In this document: piece by piece, positions 41,838-50,043 of the stretch
How the letters are laid out: each line of letters starts with the position of its first letter
Position numbering within the stretch: position 1 is the first letter of the stretch
Origin: Sinorhizobium chiapasense
GTDB lineage: Bacteria; Pseudomonadota; Alphaproteobacteria; Rhizobiales; Rhizobiaceae
Length of the DNA: 64,000 nt
Direction of reading: 5' to 3'
Assembly: GCF_036488675.1 (NCBI RefSeq)
Contig: NZ_CP133148.1
Span: 868,001 to 932,000, forward strand
Notes under the pieces: model-generated
Seen by the model: only the letters and a program-made list of their open reading frames with translations
The model's database searches: none
Told to the model about the DNA's origin: nothing
Translations under genes and position numbers: made by a program

Positions 41838-42763
41838 CAGCCGCCTTCCTCTTCGTCGATGATAGGCACGGTCCCACCGCCTAGACCGATTACGCCCGCC
41901 TCCGGATCGTCATCGACGGGCTGGATGGTGTTGCTGCTTCCTTTCGACAGCTCGCGCAGCCAACTTCCGAGCGCGCCTTCCTCTTCGACGTCATGCTTGA
42001 TGTGCTTCACGTCGCGCCACGTGCCCGGCCGGCGGTTCTGCAGCCACCACATGCCGGCCTTCACGTCTGGCGGTACGTGCTCGATGATCTCGACGCGCTG
42101 CGCCTCGCCCTCGATGACGACGATCTTCTCCGAATCGAACGAATAGCCGGTCGCGCGTTTGAACAGGCTGTCCTCGACCTTCCTGTCCGCCGCGTCCTTG
42201 CCCATCTCCAGCGCCTCGCGGAACTCGGGATACTGCAGCTTCCAGCGGTGGATGGTGCGGATGCTCACCTCGAACGCCTGGCTGATTTCCAGATCCGTCG
42301 CGCCCAGCTCGGCGAGCGTCCTGGCAATCGCGAGGTTGCGTTCGTCCCACTCGCTCGGCCGTCCGCCGTAGTTCCTCGGGTCCGGCCGGAACGAGGCACC
42401 AAACTCCGGGTGCTCCTCCTTCCACCATTCCAGCGTCTCGACGTCGATGCCGAACGATTCCGCGATTTCCCTGTCGCTGACCTTCGACAGGAACATCAGC
42501 CGGGCGATACCGATGAACCGCTTCTCGAACTTCACCGGCTTGGGCTTGACGGGCTTGTCGATCGCCTTGCGACGCGGCGCCCGTTTGCGCGGTTTCGCTG
42601 CACTCGCCTTAGCGTTGCTCTTGGCCTTCGTTGCACCCTTCGGCGATGCAGTAGCCTTGCCGCCCTTCGTCGCCGATTTCGGCTTTAGGGGTGACAAAAC
42701 CTCCTCGCTCTTCGCGGTCTTACGCTTGCTCGCAGGCTTCGTGGGCTGCTTCCGTGCCGCCAT
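41837..42763 (-). CDS. terS: Terminase small subunit
   Basis: A 308-residue DNA-recognition subunit. The first 75 residues are Lys/Ala/Pro-rich and disordered. Two helix-turn-helix units follow: RLMFLSKVSDREIAESFGID with VETLEWWKEEHPEF, and LAELGATDLEISQAFEVSIR with TIHRWKLQYPEFREAL. The C-terminal part (EDSLFKRATGYSFDSEKIVV; MWWLQNRRPGTWRDVK) is typical of phage TerS. It selects the pac or cos site and regulates TerL. Coupled to TerL by start-stop overlap. Confidence 0.88.
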   Translation of the reverse strand: MAARKQPTKPASKRKTAKSEEVLSPLKPKSATKGGKATASPKGATKAKSNAKASAAKPRKRAPRRKAIDKPVKPKPVKFEKRFIGIARLMFLSKVSDREIAESFGIDVETLEWWKEEHPEFGASFRPDPRNYGGRPSEWDERNLAIARTLAELGATDLEISQAFEVSIRTIHRWKLQYPEFREALEMGKDAADRKVEDSLFKRATGYSFDSEKIVVIEGEAQRVEIIEHVPPDVKAGMWWLQNRRPGTWRDVKHIKHDVEEEGALGSWLRELSKGSSNTIQPVDDDPEAGVIGLGGGTVPIIDEEEGG

Positions 42764-43395
42764 CAGTGCCTCCGTCTCCTCGTGGCGGAGATCAGGCTGT
42801 CAAGCTCGCTTCGCCCAGTCGCTCGGCGCCCAAGCGCTGCGACGAGGCGGGAATGATCGCCGTCAGGTGGTGGATTGAGCAGCCTTTGCGGTGGTCGAAG
42901 CGGATCCGGAGGAGGCGCGACCTGCGGCGATCGGCTCACTGCCATCTGCTCGCCCGCTGTCTCGGCATACGGAAACGTATGAGTATTTTTTTTATTATAT
43001 ATGGTATCTGGAAAATGCTGCGGCATAAGCATAGCATTTGCTAGAAGTGCTTTCTTATATTTCAATGACTTAGCCGTTCCTCCCTTCGACCCGGCGGCGG
43101 CTCTCGATTGCGATTTTCTCTCGCTTTTTTGGAGTTCCTCGGTAAGGCGCCCATGCACGATGTCGTCGCCATCGACGTCAAAAAACGGCATTAACTCGGC
43201 CGCCATGGACTTCCATTTCTTGAGCGATACGCGCGCTACCCGGGCCAACTTCGCGTCGTCAGACGGAAGCCGGCCACCAGCGTTCCACATCGCCATCAGC
43301 AGCAGCATGTAGGCGCCGATCTGCTCGGTAGAGAGATGGAGGGTGTCACCGATGAAGTCGGAGACGTAGAGCTGCATGAATGGGCGTGCGCTCAT
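42763..43395 (-). CDS. DUF1376 phage replication-type protein
   Basis: The product is 210 residues from the ATG at 43395 (GGAG six bases upstream). The N-terminal 90 residues are the DUF1376 domain: PFMQLYVSDFIGDTLHLSTE, GAYMLLLMAMWNAGGRLPSD, KLARVARVSLKKWKSMAAEL. This YdaU-like domain is found at the front of phage replication-initiation proteins. The rest is low complexity and ends in a basic tail. An AT-rich segment inside its coding sequence could be a replication origin, as in lambda O. It overlaps terS by one base. Confidence 0.75.
   Translation of the reverse strand: MSARPFMQLYVSDFIGDTLHLSTEQIGAYMLLLMAMWNAGGRLPSDDAKLARVARVSLKKWKSMAAELMPFFDVDGDDIVHGRLTEELQKSERKSQSRAAAGSKGGTAKSLKYKKALLANAMLMPQHFPDTIYNKKNTHTFPYAETAGEQMAVSRSPQVAPPPDPLRPPQRLLNPPPDGDHSRLVAALGRRATGRSELDSLISATRRRRH
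42975..43075. other. AT-rich stretch within DUF1376 gene, candidate replication origin
   Basis: About 100 bp with T/A runs (a stretch of eight T, then TTATATATGG) inside an otherwise GC-rich gene, plus the short dyad TAGCATTTGCTA (43032-43043). Lambdoid phages place ori in the replication initiator gene. No clear iterons were found, so this is only a candidate. Confidence 0.3.
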
Positions 43396-43592
43396 CTTGC
43401 ACTCCATTTGGACAGCGCATCGACGAGCGCCTTGACGTTGTCTGGCCGCACACAGATGCACTTATCCTCATCGTCGTAGCGCCCCTCCTGCCGTATGACA
43501 ACGTCGCCAGTTGTGTTCTCATAAACGGCGATCGCGGCTTGCCGTTCGACGACGATGTCTTCGTCTGAGTTCCAATCAAAATTGCCGGTCAT
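43392..43592 (-). CDS. Small phage protein
   Basis: A 66-residue acidic protein from the ATG at 43592, with GGAGG upstream. Sequence: MTGNFDWNSDEDIVVERQAA, then IAVYENTTGDVVIRQEGR and CICVRPDNVKALVDALSKW. Small beta sheet plus C-terminal helix; no family recognised. It overlaps the downstream DUF1376 gene and the upstream nuclease-like gene by four bases each. Confidence 0.7.
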   Translation of the reverse strand: MTGNFDWNSDEDIVVERQAAIAVYENTTGDVVIRQEGRYDDEDKCICVRPDNVKALVDALSKWSAR

Positions 43593-44317
43593 GAAGTCCC
43601 TCCTGGGAGCAACGAAGGCTGTGCCGTGGCCGCGCTGTGAGGCGTGGCTCCGGAATCGGGATAGATGGGTGGATCGGCCTCGGCGAAAGACCGCGCTCGG
43701 AGCTGCCGGCAGACCGCGTGAACGATCTCCCGACCGGTCATGTGCCAAACCATGTCTCGGATCATGTCGGGGCGTGTAGAGCGCTGCGTGGCCGAGATGC
43801 GATGCACCCAGCACTCAGTGCGGAGCTCCTCGGCCCACAGCATTTCGAGCATGGCCGAGGCCTGCGGCTGGGTCCTCACATCGCGGTGACGATCGAAGTG
43901 CCAGACGCATCGCCCGTATCGGGGCGGCTGATCCGGCTTTGGGAAGCGCCAGACGTGATCTCGGGCGCCCCACTTGCCGAAGAAAAGCGGATGGTTGAGG
44001 TCTATGTAGGGCTCAACATCATCCCGCCAGTGCGGATCGCGATATTCGGCGAAATGTTTCTCATGAGCGACGACGACGACGTAGTGACAGCAGCGGTTGA
44101 ACGCCGGCCACTGTTCATCGAGACGCTTGAGCACGTCCTTGCGGGACTTGATCTCAGCGCCGACGATCGCCGCTGTGTCGATCGCGGCCACGTCGATGCG
44201 GTTCGTTCCCTGTCCCGCGACGTTGAGCTCGTGCACGATCCTCGCCGCCGGCATGAGCTCGCGCAGTCGGGCGACAACAGCGTCCCGGATTTCCTGTTCG
44301 TCCGAGCTGCGGGTCAT
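43589..44317 (-). CDS. MmcB/PD-(D/E)XK nuclease-like protein
   Basis: The product is 242 residues from the ATG at 44317 (AAGGAG seven bases upstream). The N-terminal part holds a nuclease-type core: EIRDAVVARLREL helix, NRIDVAAIDTAAIVGAEIKS with the Asp and the E-x-K, then a KRLDEQWPAFNRCCHYVVVV segment. This is the PD-(D/E)XK pattern seen in MmcB-like and VRR-type proteins. The C-terminal 120 residues are unassigned and include basic, aromatic stretches. It likely acts on phage DNA with the RusA gene just upstream (four-base overlap). Confidence 0.65.
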   Translation of the reverse strand: MTRSSDEQEIRDAVVARLRELMPAARIVHELNVAGQGTNRIDVAAIDTAAIVGAEIKSRKDVLKRLDEQWPAFNRCCHYVVVVAHEKHFAEYRDPHWRDDVEPYIDLNHPLFFGKWGARDHVWRFPKPDQPPRYGRCVWHFDRHRDVRTQPQASAMLEMLWAEELRTECWVHRISATQRSTRPDMIRDMVWHMTGREIVHAVCRQLRARSFAEADPPIYPDSGATPHSAATAQPSLLPGGTS

Positions 44318-44922
44318 GCTGCAACTCCTTCCAGGCACTCGCGCACTTCCGCGATGCACTCGTGCCCGAGGTCCGCCTGCCACCGGATGGCGGCGCTTTC
44401 ACACCGATTATCGTTCTTGATGACCTTGTAGTGCTGCAGGCAGTCGAGGAACGGTTTGAGCCGGTTATCGACGTCCATCAGGCCGTGCGGCCGCTCCATG
44501 GCGATGACGATGTCGAACGGCTTAGTAATCGGCACCGCGGGAGGTTTGACGAACCAGCCGGCGTCGGTAACCCATCTCTTGTAGACCTTCGACTTGCGAC
44601 GGTTCTCACCCCATCCGGTATACATGTCCCAAATGGACGGCGGCAGCGGCAGGCGGAAGCGCAGCCACGGGCGATCGTCCCGCCGAACTGGTTGAAGCCC
44701 TGCGGCTTCCATGAAACGCTGCCACGCGTCGGTAACAGCCCACTTCGCCGAATCCTCGTCCAACGCCAAGCCACGCCCCGAGAAACCTCCCGAGGCGATC
44801 CATGTATGCCACTGCCACATGTTTCCGCCGGGCGAGGGCGGGTTGATGTAGCCGATCCTGACGGTGCCGACCCATGCGACGCGCCAGTCGAGGGCATAAT
44901 TGGGTTCCGACCAGACGATCAC
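44314..44922 (-). CDS. RusA-type Holliday junction resolvase with extra N-terminal domain
   Basis: A 202-residue protein starting at GTG (GTGA overlap with the upstream stop, GAGGG before it). The C-terminal 110 residues are RusA-like: LPLPPSIWDMYTGWGENRRK, KVYKRWVTDAGW, and the metal-binding MDVDNRLKPFLDCL (Asp 150, Asp 152, Lys 156) plus NDNRCESAAIRW. The N-terminal 90 residues (VGTVRIGYINPPSPGGNMWQ and WHTWIASGGFSGRGLALDED) form a separate small domain common in phages. It resolves branched DNA before packaging. Confidence 0.85.
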   Translation of the reverse strand: MIVWSEPNYALDWRVAWVGTVRIGYINPPSPGGNMWQWHTWIASGGFSGRGLALDEDSAKWAVTDAWQRFMEAAGLQPVRRDDRPWLRFRLPLPPSIWDMYTGWGENRRKSKVYKRWVTDAGWFVKPPAVPITKPFDIVIAMERPHGLMDVDNRLKPFLDCLQHYKVIKNDNRCESAAIRWQADLGHECIAEVRECLEGVAA

Positions 44923-46004
44923 TCTGCGGCCCTCCTCTCGCGCTCGGCGATGAGAGCCTCATAGCGGCTGTGTATGCTGCCTCGGGTGAGATAGTCGGCC
45001 TCGATACCGACGAGCTTCGAAACGCTACGGCGTACGAGCGCGAGGACATCAGCCTCGTCGTCTGTCAGCATACGTGTGGGCCAACCCTTCACGTAGCGCA
45101 TGTCCGAGGTGATCGCCTTTTCCAGGACTACTCGTTCCTCCGCTCTTGCCTTGGCTTGCGCGTGTGCCTCGCGCATCTCCTTGGAGAGAAGGTGTGGCGC
45201 CACATCCCCAAGCCAGCGACTGCCCTGGAATGCAAAGGTGCTATCGATCTCCAGCCCCACCATGCGGCGATAGAGCGGGTGAGCCTCCTCCTGTGCCGCG
45301 GCTGCGGTCAAATCGGCGATGCTCGACATGATGCAGAAGCGGCAGGAGACACGGCTCATGCCGAACTCGGCATAGGCGACATGTGGTTTGAGGCCGGAGA
45401 ATGCGATGTAGGAGAAGACGTCTGCCTCGCTCCAGTCAGAAATCGGACGCCAGTTGATCGTACCGTCACCATCCCGATCGGCAATCGAGCCTTTCGCACG
45501 GGCGGCGCTTTCCTGCCGGCGCACGCCGGTGACATTGATGATCTGCAAACCCTTGAAGCGTCGCCGCAACTCGGGACGGATAACCTGGGTCTTCAGTTCG
45601 GACGTGCAGAAACGAAGGGACGGGGTGGACCAGCAGGGCACCAGCGTCACCGTGCTAAGCTCCGAGTAACGCAGCTTACTGGATGCCCACCTGGCCTCCC
45701 AACGCTGCATGAGATCGCCGGCCTTGCGGCGCACAATGAGTAGTTCGGCGCCGAGATGATCGGCGAGCTTCTGGCAGGTGGGTAGCGAATCCTTCCATTC
45801 GACTGCGCCGAGATCGCTATGGATCAAAACGCGAGGTCCGACGTGCCCAGCCGAATCGAGCTTGGCGAAAGTGGCGAGAGCCGCAGCCTGGCTATCCTTG
45901 CCGCCAGAAACGCCGATCGCGACGGCAGCATTAAGGGCAATCGCGTGATCGACATCCGGCGTCGTTGCAATCGGAAACGGGAAACGGACGATATTGATGG
46001 TCAC
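44919..46004 (-). CDS. PAPS reductase-like / PP-loop ATP pyrophosphatase
   Basis: A 361-residue protein starting at GTG (GTGA overlap). The PP-loop GVSGGKDSQAAAL is near residue 33; HSDLGAVEWKDSLP is the next conserved block; Cys residues in SLRFCTSELKTQV and SCRFCIMSSIADL suggest an iron-sulfur or disulfide centre, as in DndC- and PAPS-reductase-like enzymes. VTGVRRQESAARAK is the substrate-binding loop. It may activate sulfur for base or backbone modification of phage DNA, or only scavenge sulfate; the next gene is a DNA methyltransferase, which favours a DNA role. Confidence 0.8.
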   Translation of the reverse strand: MTINIVRFPFPIATTPDVDHAIALNAAVAIGVSGGKDSQAAALATFAKLDSAGHVGPRVLIHSDLGAVEWKDSLPTCQKLADHLGAELLIVRRKAGDLMQRWEARWASSKLRYSELSTVTLVPCWSTPSLRFCTSELKTQVIRPELRRRFKGLQIINVTGVRRQESAARAKGSIADRDGDGTINWRPISDWSEADVFSYIAFSGLKPHVAYAEFGMSRVSCRFCIMSSIADLTAAAAQEEAHPLYRRMVGLEIDSTFAFQGSRWLGDVAPHLLSKEMREAHAQAKARAEERVVLEKAITSDMRYVKGWPTRMLTDDEADVLALVRRSVSKLVGIEADYLTRGSIHSRYEALIAERERRAAE

Positions 46005-47809
46005 TCTGCCGCCTCCGCAAACTCTTGGCGAACGTTGCAGGCTGCCAACAGGCGGATCATCTCAGGCGGCACGCTGTTGCCGACTAGATGATATTTCTCC
46101 GTCTTCGTGAGCTTCCGCTCGACACCATCGATCGTGATCTTGTCTGGCAACGATCCGCGCGCGAAACCGTGGGCAGCAGCGCCTTCCTCTGGTTCGAGCA
46201 TGCGCATGCCGATGTCGTTGATCACGAATGTCTCGCGACCGACGGTGGCGGTGACGAGACCATGACGGGCCTTCTGCGTCAGAGCGCCAAGCGGCGCCGC
46301 GATATCATCGTCCTGCTTGCCGTTGGAGTAGTAGTGTTGCAGGAACCCGAGGATCAGGTGCGCGTTGTCGTTGGCATCCTCGCCGAGGTCCGCTGCCATA
46401 ACGCCAGCATGGCACCCGCCGGCGGTTACCGTTGCAACAGGCTCCTGGATGTCGCGGCCGTGCCTGTTCGTGCCGCGCAAGGCCATCATGGACGCCGTCA
46501 CCACGCCCTGCGTCGATCCCTTGCTGACGATCGTCGACAAAGGCAGGTCTGCGGGGCGGCCGGGCTCACCGGAATTGTGCTGCGCCATGAATGCAGCGAC
46601 CAGCGCGGACTTCCCGCCTCCGCCAGGCGTCACGGTTGGGGCCGGTTCGTCGAGATTGGCCCCAATGCTGTTCCCGAAGTCGCGCTGCAGGTGCGCAGTG
46701 ACGAGGGCGTGACGCGGTTCGGTTACAAACGTTTGCAGAGGCTCTTGCGGGTCGCCACCACGCCGGAGGCCCTGTTCCCCGCCATAGTAGGCTTGCAGTG
46801 ACGGCGCGACGACGCTCAACTCGCCGCGGTGCGCGGTAGTGAGCGTGCGCAACGGCTCATCGAGCGAATGCACGCGATCGGCACCGGTGTGCGTGATTGG
46901 CACGATGAAGGGTCGAGCAGCGTTCACCACGTAGCGCATTACCCCCTTGGCGGTCCTGCGAAGCGTTGCGTCGGCGAGCGGCTTCCTGCGGTCGAAGATG
47001 GATTTGACCGGCAGCGACCAGTCAATGATCGTGTGGGCGCCCACCCACGGTTTCAAGCCGAGCTGCTTGGCGAGATGCCGGGGCGCATGCGTCCGTTCCG
47101 GCCATACGATGGGCCGGCCATCCGCCTGGGCGATGCCGAAGTAGCGTTTCCGAATCGTCGGAATGCCGTAGTCGGCGCAGACGAGGACCTTGCCCTCGAA
47201 ACTGTAGCCGAGGCCATGCATGTGCTTGAGCCAGGCTTTCCAGATGCGACCCCTCTTCTTCGGGTCCGGTACCAGCCATTGCTCTTGCACCGGTACGCGT
47301 TCCCCCTTGGCAGCAACGGTGCCGTCCAGCTTCATCACCCTGCCGGTCGCAGGATCGCGCTTGGCTATGAGCCCGCCCCACGTCTGGATCTCCGGCACGT
47401 TCTCAAGGGTGATCGTTTCCGGTCGGACGGTGCCGGCCCAGCGGCAGACCACCCACGCCAGCGAGCGGCGGCGCTTGCTGACCGGCTTCCCGCCCTTGGC
47501 GACGGAGAAGTGCGTGCAATCGGGCGAGGCGTGCAGGGCGCGAACGCCGCGGCCTTGAGTGACCTCGCGGGGGTCCGCCTCAAACACATCTTGGCAAAGG
47601 TGCTTGGTATGGGGGTGACGGCGCTCGTGCACTGCCACTGCCACCTTGTCGTGGTTCAAGGCCACGTGGACGTGAAAGCCTGCCTGCTCCAGACCGTCGC
47701 AGCTGCCGCCAAAGCCGGCGAACAGGACGATGGTCACACGATTGTCCAGGCCGAACGACAGCGGCACCGGCGACTTGCGGCGTCGGTTGATTGACGGCAC
47801 GTGGAGCAT
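46001..47809 (-). CDS. C5 cytosine DNA methyltransferase
   Basis: A 602-residue protein. Motif I VLFAGFGGSCDGLEQAGF binds S-adenosylmethionine; motif IV is SPDCTHFSVAKGG, with the catalytic Cys preceded by Asp rather than the usual Pro; motif VI ENVPEIQ follows. The middle repeats a segment of the kind DEPxxTVT (for example DEPLRTLTTAHRGELSVVAP and DEPAPTVTPGGGGKS, EPVATVTAGG), the expanded target-recognition region seen in phage enzymes. The C-terminus (YHLVGNSVPPEMIRLLAAC) holds motif X. It likely protects phage DNA. Confidence 0.88.
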   Translation of the reverse strand: MLHVPSINRRRKSPVPLSFGLDNRVTIVLFAGFGGSCDGLEQAGFHVHVALNHDKVAVAVHERRHPHTKHLCQDVFEADPREVTQGRGVRALHASPDCTHFSVAKGGKPVSKRRRSLAWVVCRWAGTVRPETITLENVPEIQTWGGLIAKRDPATGRVMKLDGTVAAKGERVPVQEQWLVPDPKKRGRIWKAWLKHMHGLGYSFEGKVLVCADYGIPTIRKRYFGIAQADGRPIVWPERTHAPRHLAKQLGLKPWVGAHTIIDWSLPVKSIFDRRKPLADATLRRTAKGVMRYVVNAARPFIVPITHTGADRVHSLDEPLRTLTTAHRGELSVVAPSLQAYYGGEQGLRRGGDPQEPLQTFVTEPRHALVTAHLQRDFGNSIGANLDEPAPTVTPGGGGKSALVAAFMAQHNSGEPGRPADLPLSTIVSKGSTQGVVTASMMALRGTNRHGRDIQEPVATVTAGGCHAGVMAADLGEDANDNAHLILGFLQHYYSNGKQDDDIAAPLGALTQKARHGLVTATVGRETFVINDIGMRMLEPEEGAAAHGFARGSLPDKITIDGVERKLTKTEKYHLVGNSVPPEMIRLLAACNVRQEFAEAAE

Positions 47810-48208
47810 TCACGCTTCCTCCGCGGCCGGGACCATGCCGAGCGCCTGCAGGTAAGTGTCGAGGATGGCTTCCTGCTCCATCCGCTCGTCCTGGTCCTGC
47901 TTGCGAAGCGAGATGACCTTGCGGAGGATCTTCGTGTCGAAGCCCATGCCCTTAGCCTCGCCGTAGACGTCCTTGATGTCATCGACGAGGGTCTTCTTCT
48001 CCTCCTCGAGTCGTTCAATTCGCTCGATGAAGGCGCGCAACTGGTTCCGGGCGATGCCGTGAACGGTTTCTTCGCCGGTCTCTTTCCTGCCGAAGGCTTC
48101 GATCTGCCTCGATGATCCCGGCGCGGTGGCGCGGCCCGCGGCCTCGTTGGTCACGGCGCGCGCCGCTCCCTTGAATTTTCCATCTGCAAGTCCGGCTTCC
48201 AACGTCAT
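47810..48208 (-). CDS. GapR-type (DUF2312) DNA-binding protein
   Basis: The product is 132 residues from the ATG at 48208; AGGGA upstream. The C-terminal 75 residues are the GapR/DUF2312 domain: [58 protein letters not shown]. In alphaproteobacteria, GapR clamps overtwisted DNA ahead of replication and transcription. The N-terminal 50 residues are unrelated and polar. A phage copy could help replication. One stop codon separates it from the methyltransferase. Confidence 0.88.
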   Translation of the reverse strand: MTLEAGLADGKFKGAARAVTNEAAGRATAPGSSRQIEAFGRKETGEETVHGIARNQLRAFIERIERLEEEKKTLVDDIKDVYGEAKGMGFDTKILRKVISLRKQDQDERMEQEAILDTYLQALGMVPAAEEA

Positions 48209-48219
48209 GCTATGGTCCC

Positions 48220-48654
48220 TCAATCGTCTTCGTGGTGGTGGATGGCGCCATGCACCGCCGCGTCCGTGACGGCCGGACGGCGCTTTAGGCGTCGGGTCAT
48301 GCGCTTGTGGCGCTGCTTGAGCTCGCGTTCGGTGTAGACCTTCATGCGAGACTGGTTTTCGCGGGTGTGCGGCGCGCAGACCGTGGTCACGACGCCGGCG
48401 GGCTGCGAGATTTGAGCAAGGAAGTGCTGGTTGGCGACGCGGGTGAAACCGCACCGCACGGACAGTTCGACGCCACGTGTCCAGATGAGGGCGCGAACCT
48501 CGTCGATGGTCATTCCGGCGGCGGCGGCGTGCGCCTCGGCGCCGGCCTTCTCAGTCTGCCAAGTGCCCGGCACCGACAGGCCGATGATCCGCTGCACGTA
48601 GCGGGTCACAGCGTGATAGGTCACTCTGACGGGGGAGGGCTGCGGCGCACTCAT
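48220..48654 (-). CDS. Conserved phage protein
   Basis: A 144-residue protein, basic in its second half. N-terminal segment [20 protein letters not shown] and the middle [20 protein letters not shown] with [20 protein letters not shown] are conserved-looking; the C-terminus is Lys/Arg-rich ([20 protein letters not shown]) and ends in a His cluster. The AVTRYVQR helix resembles the start of small toxin/relaxase-like folds but I do not assign a function. Coupled to the upstream 42-residue gene (ATGA). Confidence 0.65.
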   Translation of the reverse strand: MSAPQPSPVRVTYHAVTRYVQRIIGLSVPGTWQTEKAGAEAHAAAAGMTIDEVRALIWTRGVELSVRCGFTRVANQHFLAQISQPAGVVTTVCAPHTRENQSRMKVYTERELKQRHKRMTRRLKRRPAVTDAAVHGAIHHHEDD

Positions 48655-48779
48655 TCATCGGTCCGTTGCGCCTTGGGTTGACCCTTGCCCTTGCCGAAGG
48701 TCAGCGATGCGCCGGGCCGTGGGCCTTTCGGAGCCTCTATCGCTTGCTGCGCGGCGAGGTCGATCTCATCGAGCGTCAT
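48651..48779 (-). CDS. Very small phage protein (42 aa)
   Basis: A frame too short for most gene callers: MTLDEIDLAAQQAIEAPKG, then RPGASLTFGKGKGQPKAQRT, ending in DE. The TGA overlaps the next ATG and the start overlaps the end of the upstream gene. Helical front, basic tail. Its coupling on both sides supports translation; function unknown. Confidence 0.55.
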   Translation of the reverse strand: MTLDEIDLAAQQAIEAPKGPRPGASLTFGKGKGQPKAQRTDE

Positions 48780-49062
48780 CGGCTGCATTCGTGCCCCTTT
48801 CCTTGTCCTTCAACACGTCGAGCGTCTGGACGAGGACGGCCAGATGGTGCTCCTGCTTGGCGACGTCGTGCGCCGGCCGCCTCGGTCCGTGGGTTTGCAG
48901 CCACCAGACTTTCGAGCGGGCCATGCTCTCCAAGCTCTCGATTGCCTGCTTGCGGTCGACATCGATGTGCCGGGCGCGGTCAAAGAGATGCTTGACCGCC
49001 CGCTCTTCCGCTTCCTGAGCAAGCGCCGTGACTGTTGTTGCCCTTCCACCTGCTGGCATCAC
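48766..49062 (-). CDS. Small helical phage protein
   Basis: A 98-residue helical protein: VTALAQEAEERAVKHLFDRA, KQAIESLESMARSKVWWLQT and HHLAVLVQTLDVLKDKER. The start ATG overlaps the stop of the HTH gene upstream (ATGA). The KVWW motif is flanked by charged helices. No known domain; probably an early regulator or accessory in the leftward operon. Confidence 0.6.
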   Translation of the reverse strand: MMPAGGRATTVTALAQEAEERAVKHLFDRARHIDVDRKQAIESLESMARSKVWWLQTHGPRRPAHDVAKQEHHLAVLVQTLDVLKDKERGTNAADDAR

Positions 49063-49709
49063 GACGACCCACCGACGGCCATGCGCTCGCGTTCGAGCTG
49101 GGCAATCTGTTCGTCGATCTCGCGACGGCGCTCCAAGCGGGCGGCTTCATCGACCCACTCGGGCGGATCGGGGAAACAGGCGACGAGCAGCGAGGGGCCA
49201 TAGGTGCGAACGAGAATTGAAAAGTGCTGCACCGACGGGAGTGTCCGCCGGTGCAGCCAGTTCTCCACACTGGCGGCAGGTATGCCGGTCTCCGCCTCGA
49301 CGTGATGAATGGTCGAGCGCGGGTAGCGATCCTTTAGCCAGGTGACGAGCCCCGCGACGTCGAAAATGAGCGCGGAGCTTTTCCCGCGAACTTGCGGGAT
49401 TTTCCCTGCGGATACGTGCCGGCGATCCGGGCCACGGTAGTAGCGCGGGGTGTCGTCGTCACACAAACCGTTGAAGTGAAGCCCCTGAGAATTGCTGGCA
49501 GGCAAAAGGGGTTGGGCAGACGTGAACAGGGCAATCAGGCGATGTTGTTTACGGACAGGGGTCGCGATCATGGCCGTCCACGCCATCCGCAGGGATGCGG
49601 AAAGGCTCAGTCCCTCGGTGAGGCGGGTAAGGACCTCATCGAGGGGCTGCGGCAGGGTCAGGTAAGAAGAACGAGAAAGAGCAAGTTGCAGGGAAGCCGT
49701 AGAGCTCAT
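49059..49709 (-). CDS. Phage regulatory protein with C-terminal helix-turn-helix-like part
   Basis: A 216-residue protein directly after the Cro-like gene (ATGA overlap). The first 100 residues are polar and variable. The second half holds VAGLVTWLKDRYPRSTIHHV followed by EAETGIPAASVENWLHRR, a helix-turn-helix-like pair, then QHFSILVRTYGPSLLVACF and a coiled end (RLERRREIDEQIAQLERER). It may be a second early regulator of the leftward operon. No named family. Confidence 0.6.
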   Translation of the reverse strand: MSSTASLQLALSRSSYLTLPQPLDEVLTRLTEGLSLSASLRMAWTAMIATPVRKQHRLIALFTSAQPLLPASNSQGLHFNGLCDDDTPRYYRGPDRRHVSAGKIPQVRGKSSALIFDVAGLVTWLKDRYPRSTIHHVEAETGIPAASVENWLHRRTLPSVQHFSILVRTYGPSLLVACFPDPPEWVDEAARLERRREIDEQIAQLERERMAVGGSS

Positions 49710-49948
49710 TGCGTCGACTCCTCGTAGCGATGGTGCTTTGCACGGGAAGCGGACAGCGATGGCGCGGGCTGGAATGCGGCCGGAAGGAGTTGTTCACGGG
49801 GAATGCCGGTGAATTCCTCGACCTCGGCCAAGTAATCGACCGGCACCTGCTTCCACTGGCTGATAGTGGACGGCCATCTGCCAAGGCGTTTAGCCAGGGC
49901 GCTTTGGGCACCACGATTCGCTTTGAAGTATTTGATGAGCGCTTCCAT
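49706..49948 (-). CDS. Cro-like helix-turn-helix regulator
   Basis: The product is 80 residues from the ATG at 49948; a TTG at 49957 is an alternative. A compact HTH occupies residues 1-50: MEALIKYFKANRGAQSALAK, then RLGRWPSTISQWKQVPVDYL, with the YdaS/Cro spacing (AQSALAKRLG as first helix, STISQWK as recognition helix). It is divergent from the CI-like repressor and separated by three operator repeats, so it should be the Cro of the leftward operon. The rest is a polar tail. Confidence 0.82.
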   Translation of the reverse strand: MEALIKYFKANRGAQSALAKRLGRWPSTISQWKQVPVDYLAEVEEFTGIPREQLLPAAFQPAPSLSASRAKHHRYEESTQ

Positions 49949-49956
49949 GGCGCTCA

Positions 49957-50001
49957 ACTTCAGTCAAAACGAAATTTCAGTCAACAAAAACTTTCAGTCA
50001 A
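49957..50001. promoter_or_regulatory. Operator array between Cro-like and repressor genes
   Basis: TTCAGTCAA occurs three times at 49959, 49976 and 49993, exactly 17 bp apart, in the gap between divergent regulator genes. The middle copy extends to AACGAAATTTCAGTCAA, which recurs in the second control region at 51052. It should bind the phage repressor and/or Cro. Confidence 0.75.
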
Positions 50002-50043
50002 ATGCTATGGTTTAACCACCCCACTTGGCGTCATTTTGTAGCA

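Noticed and set aside
47734-48018. Arg/Ser-rich minus-strand frame across the GapR-methyltransferase junction
   Set aside because: Shadow of two well-supported genes in another phase.
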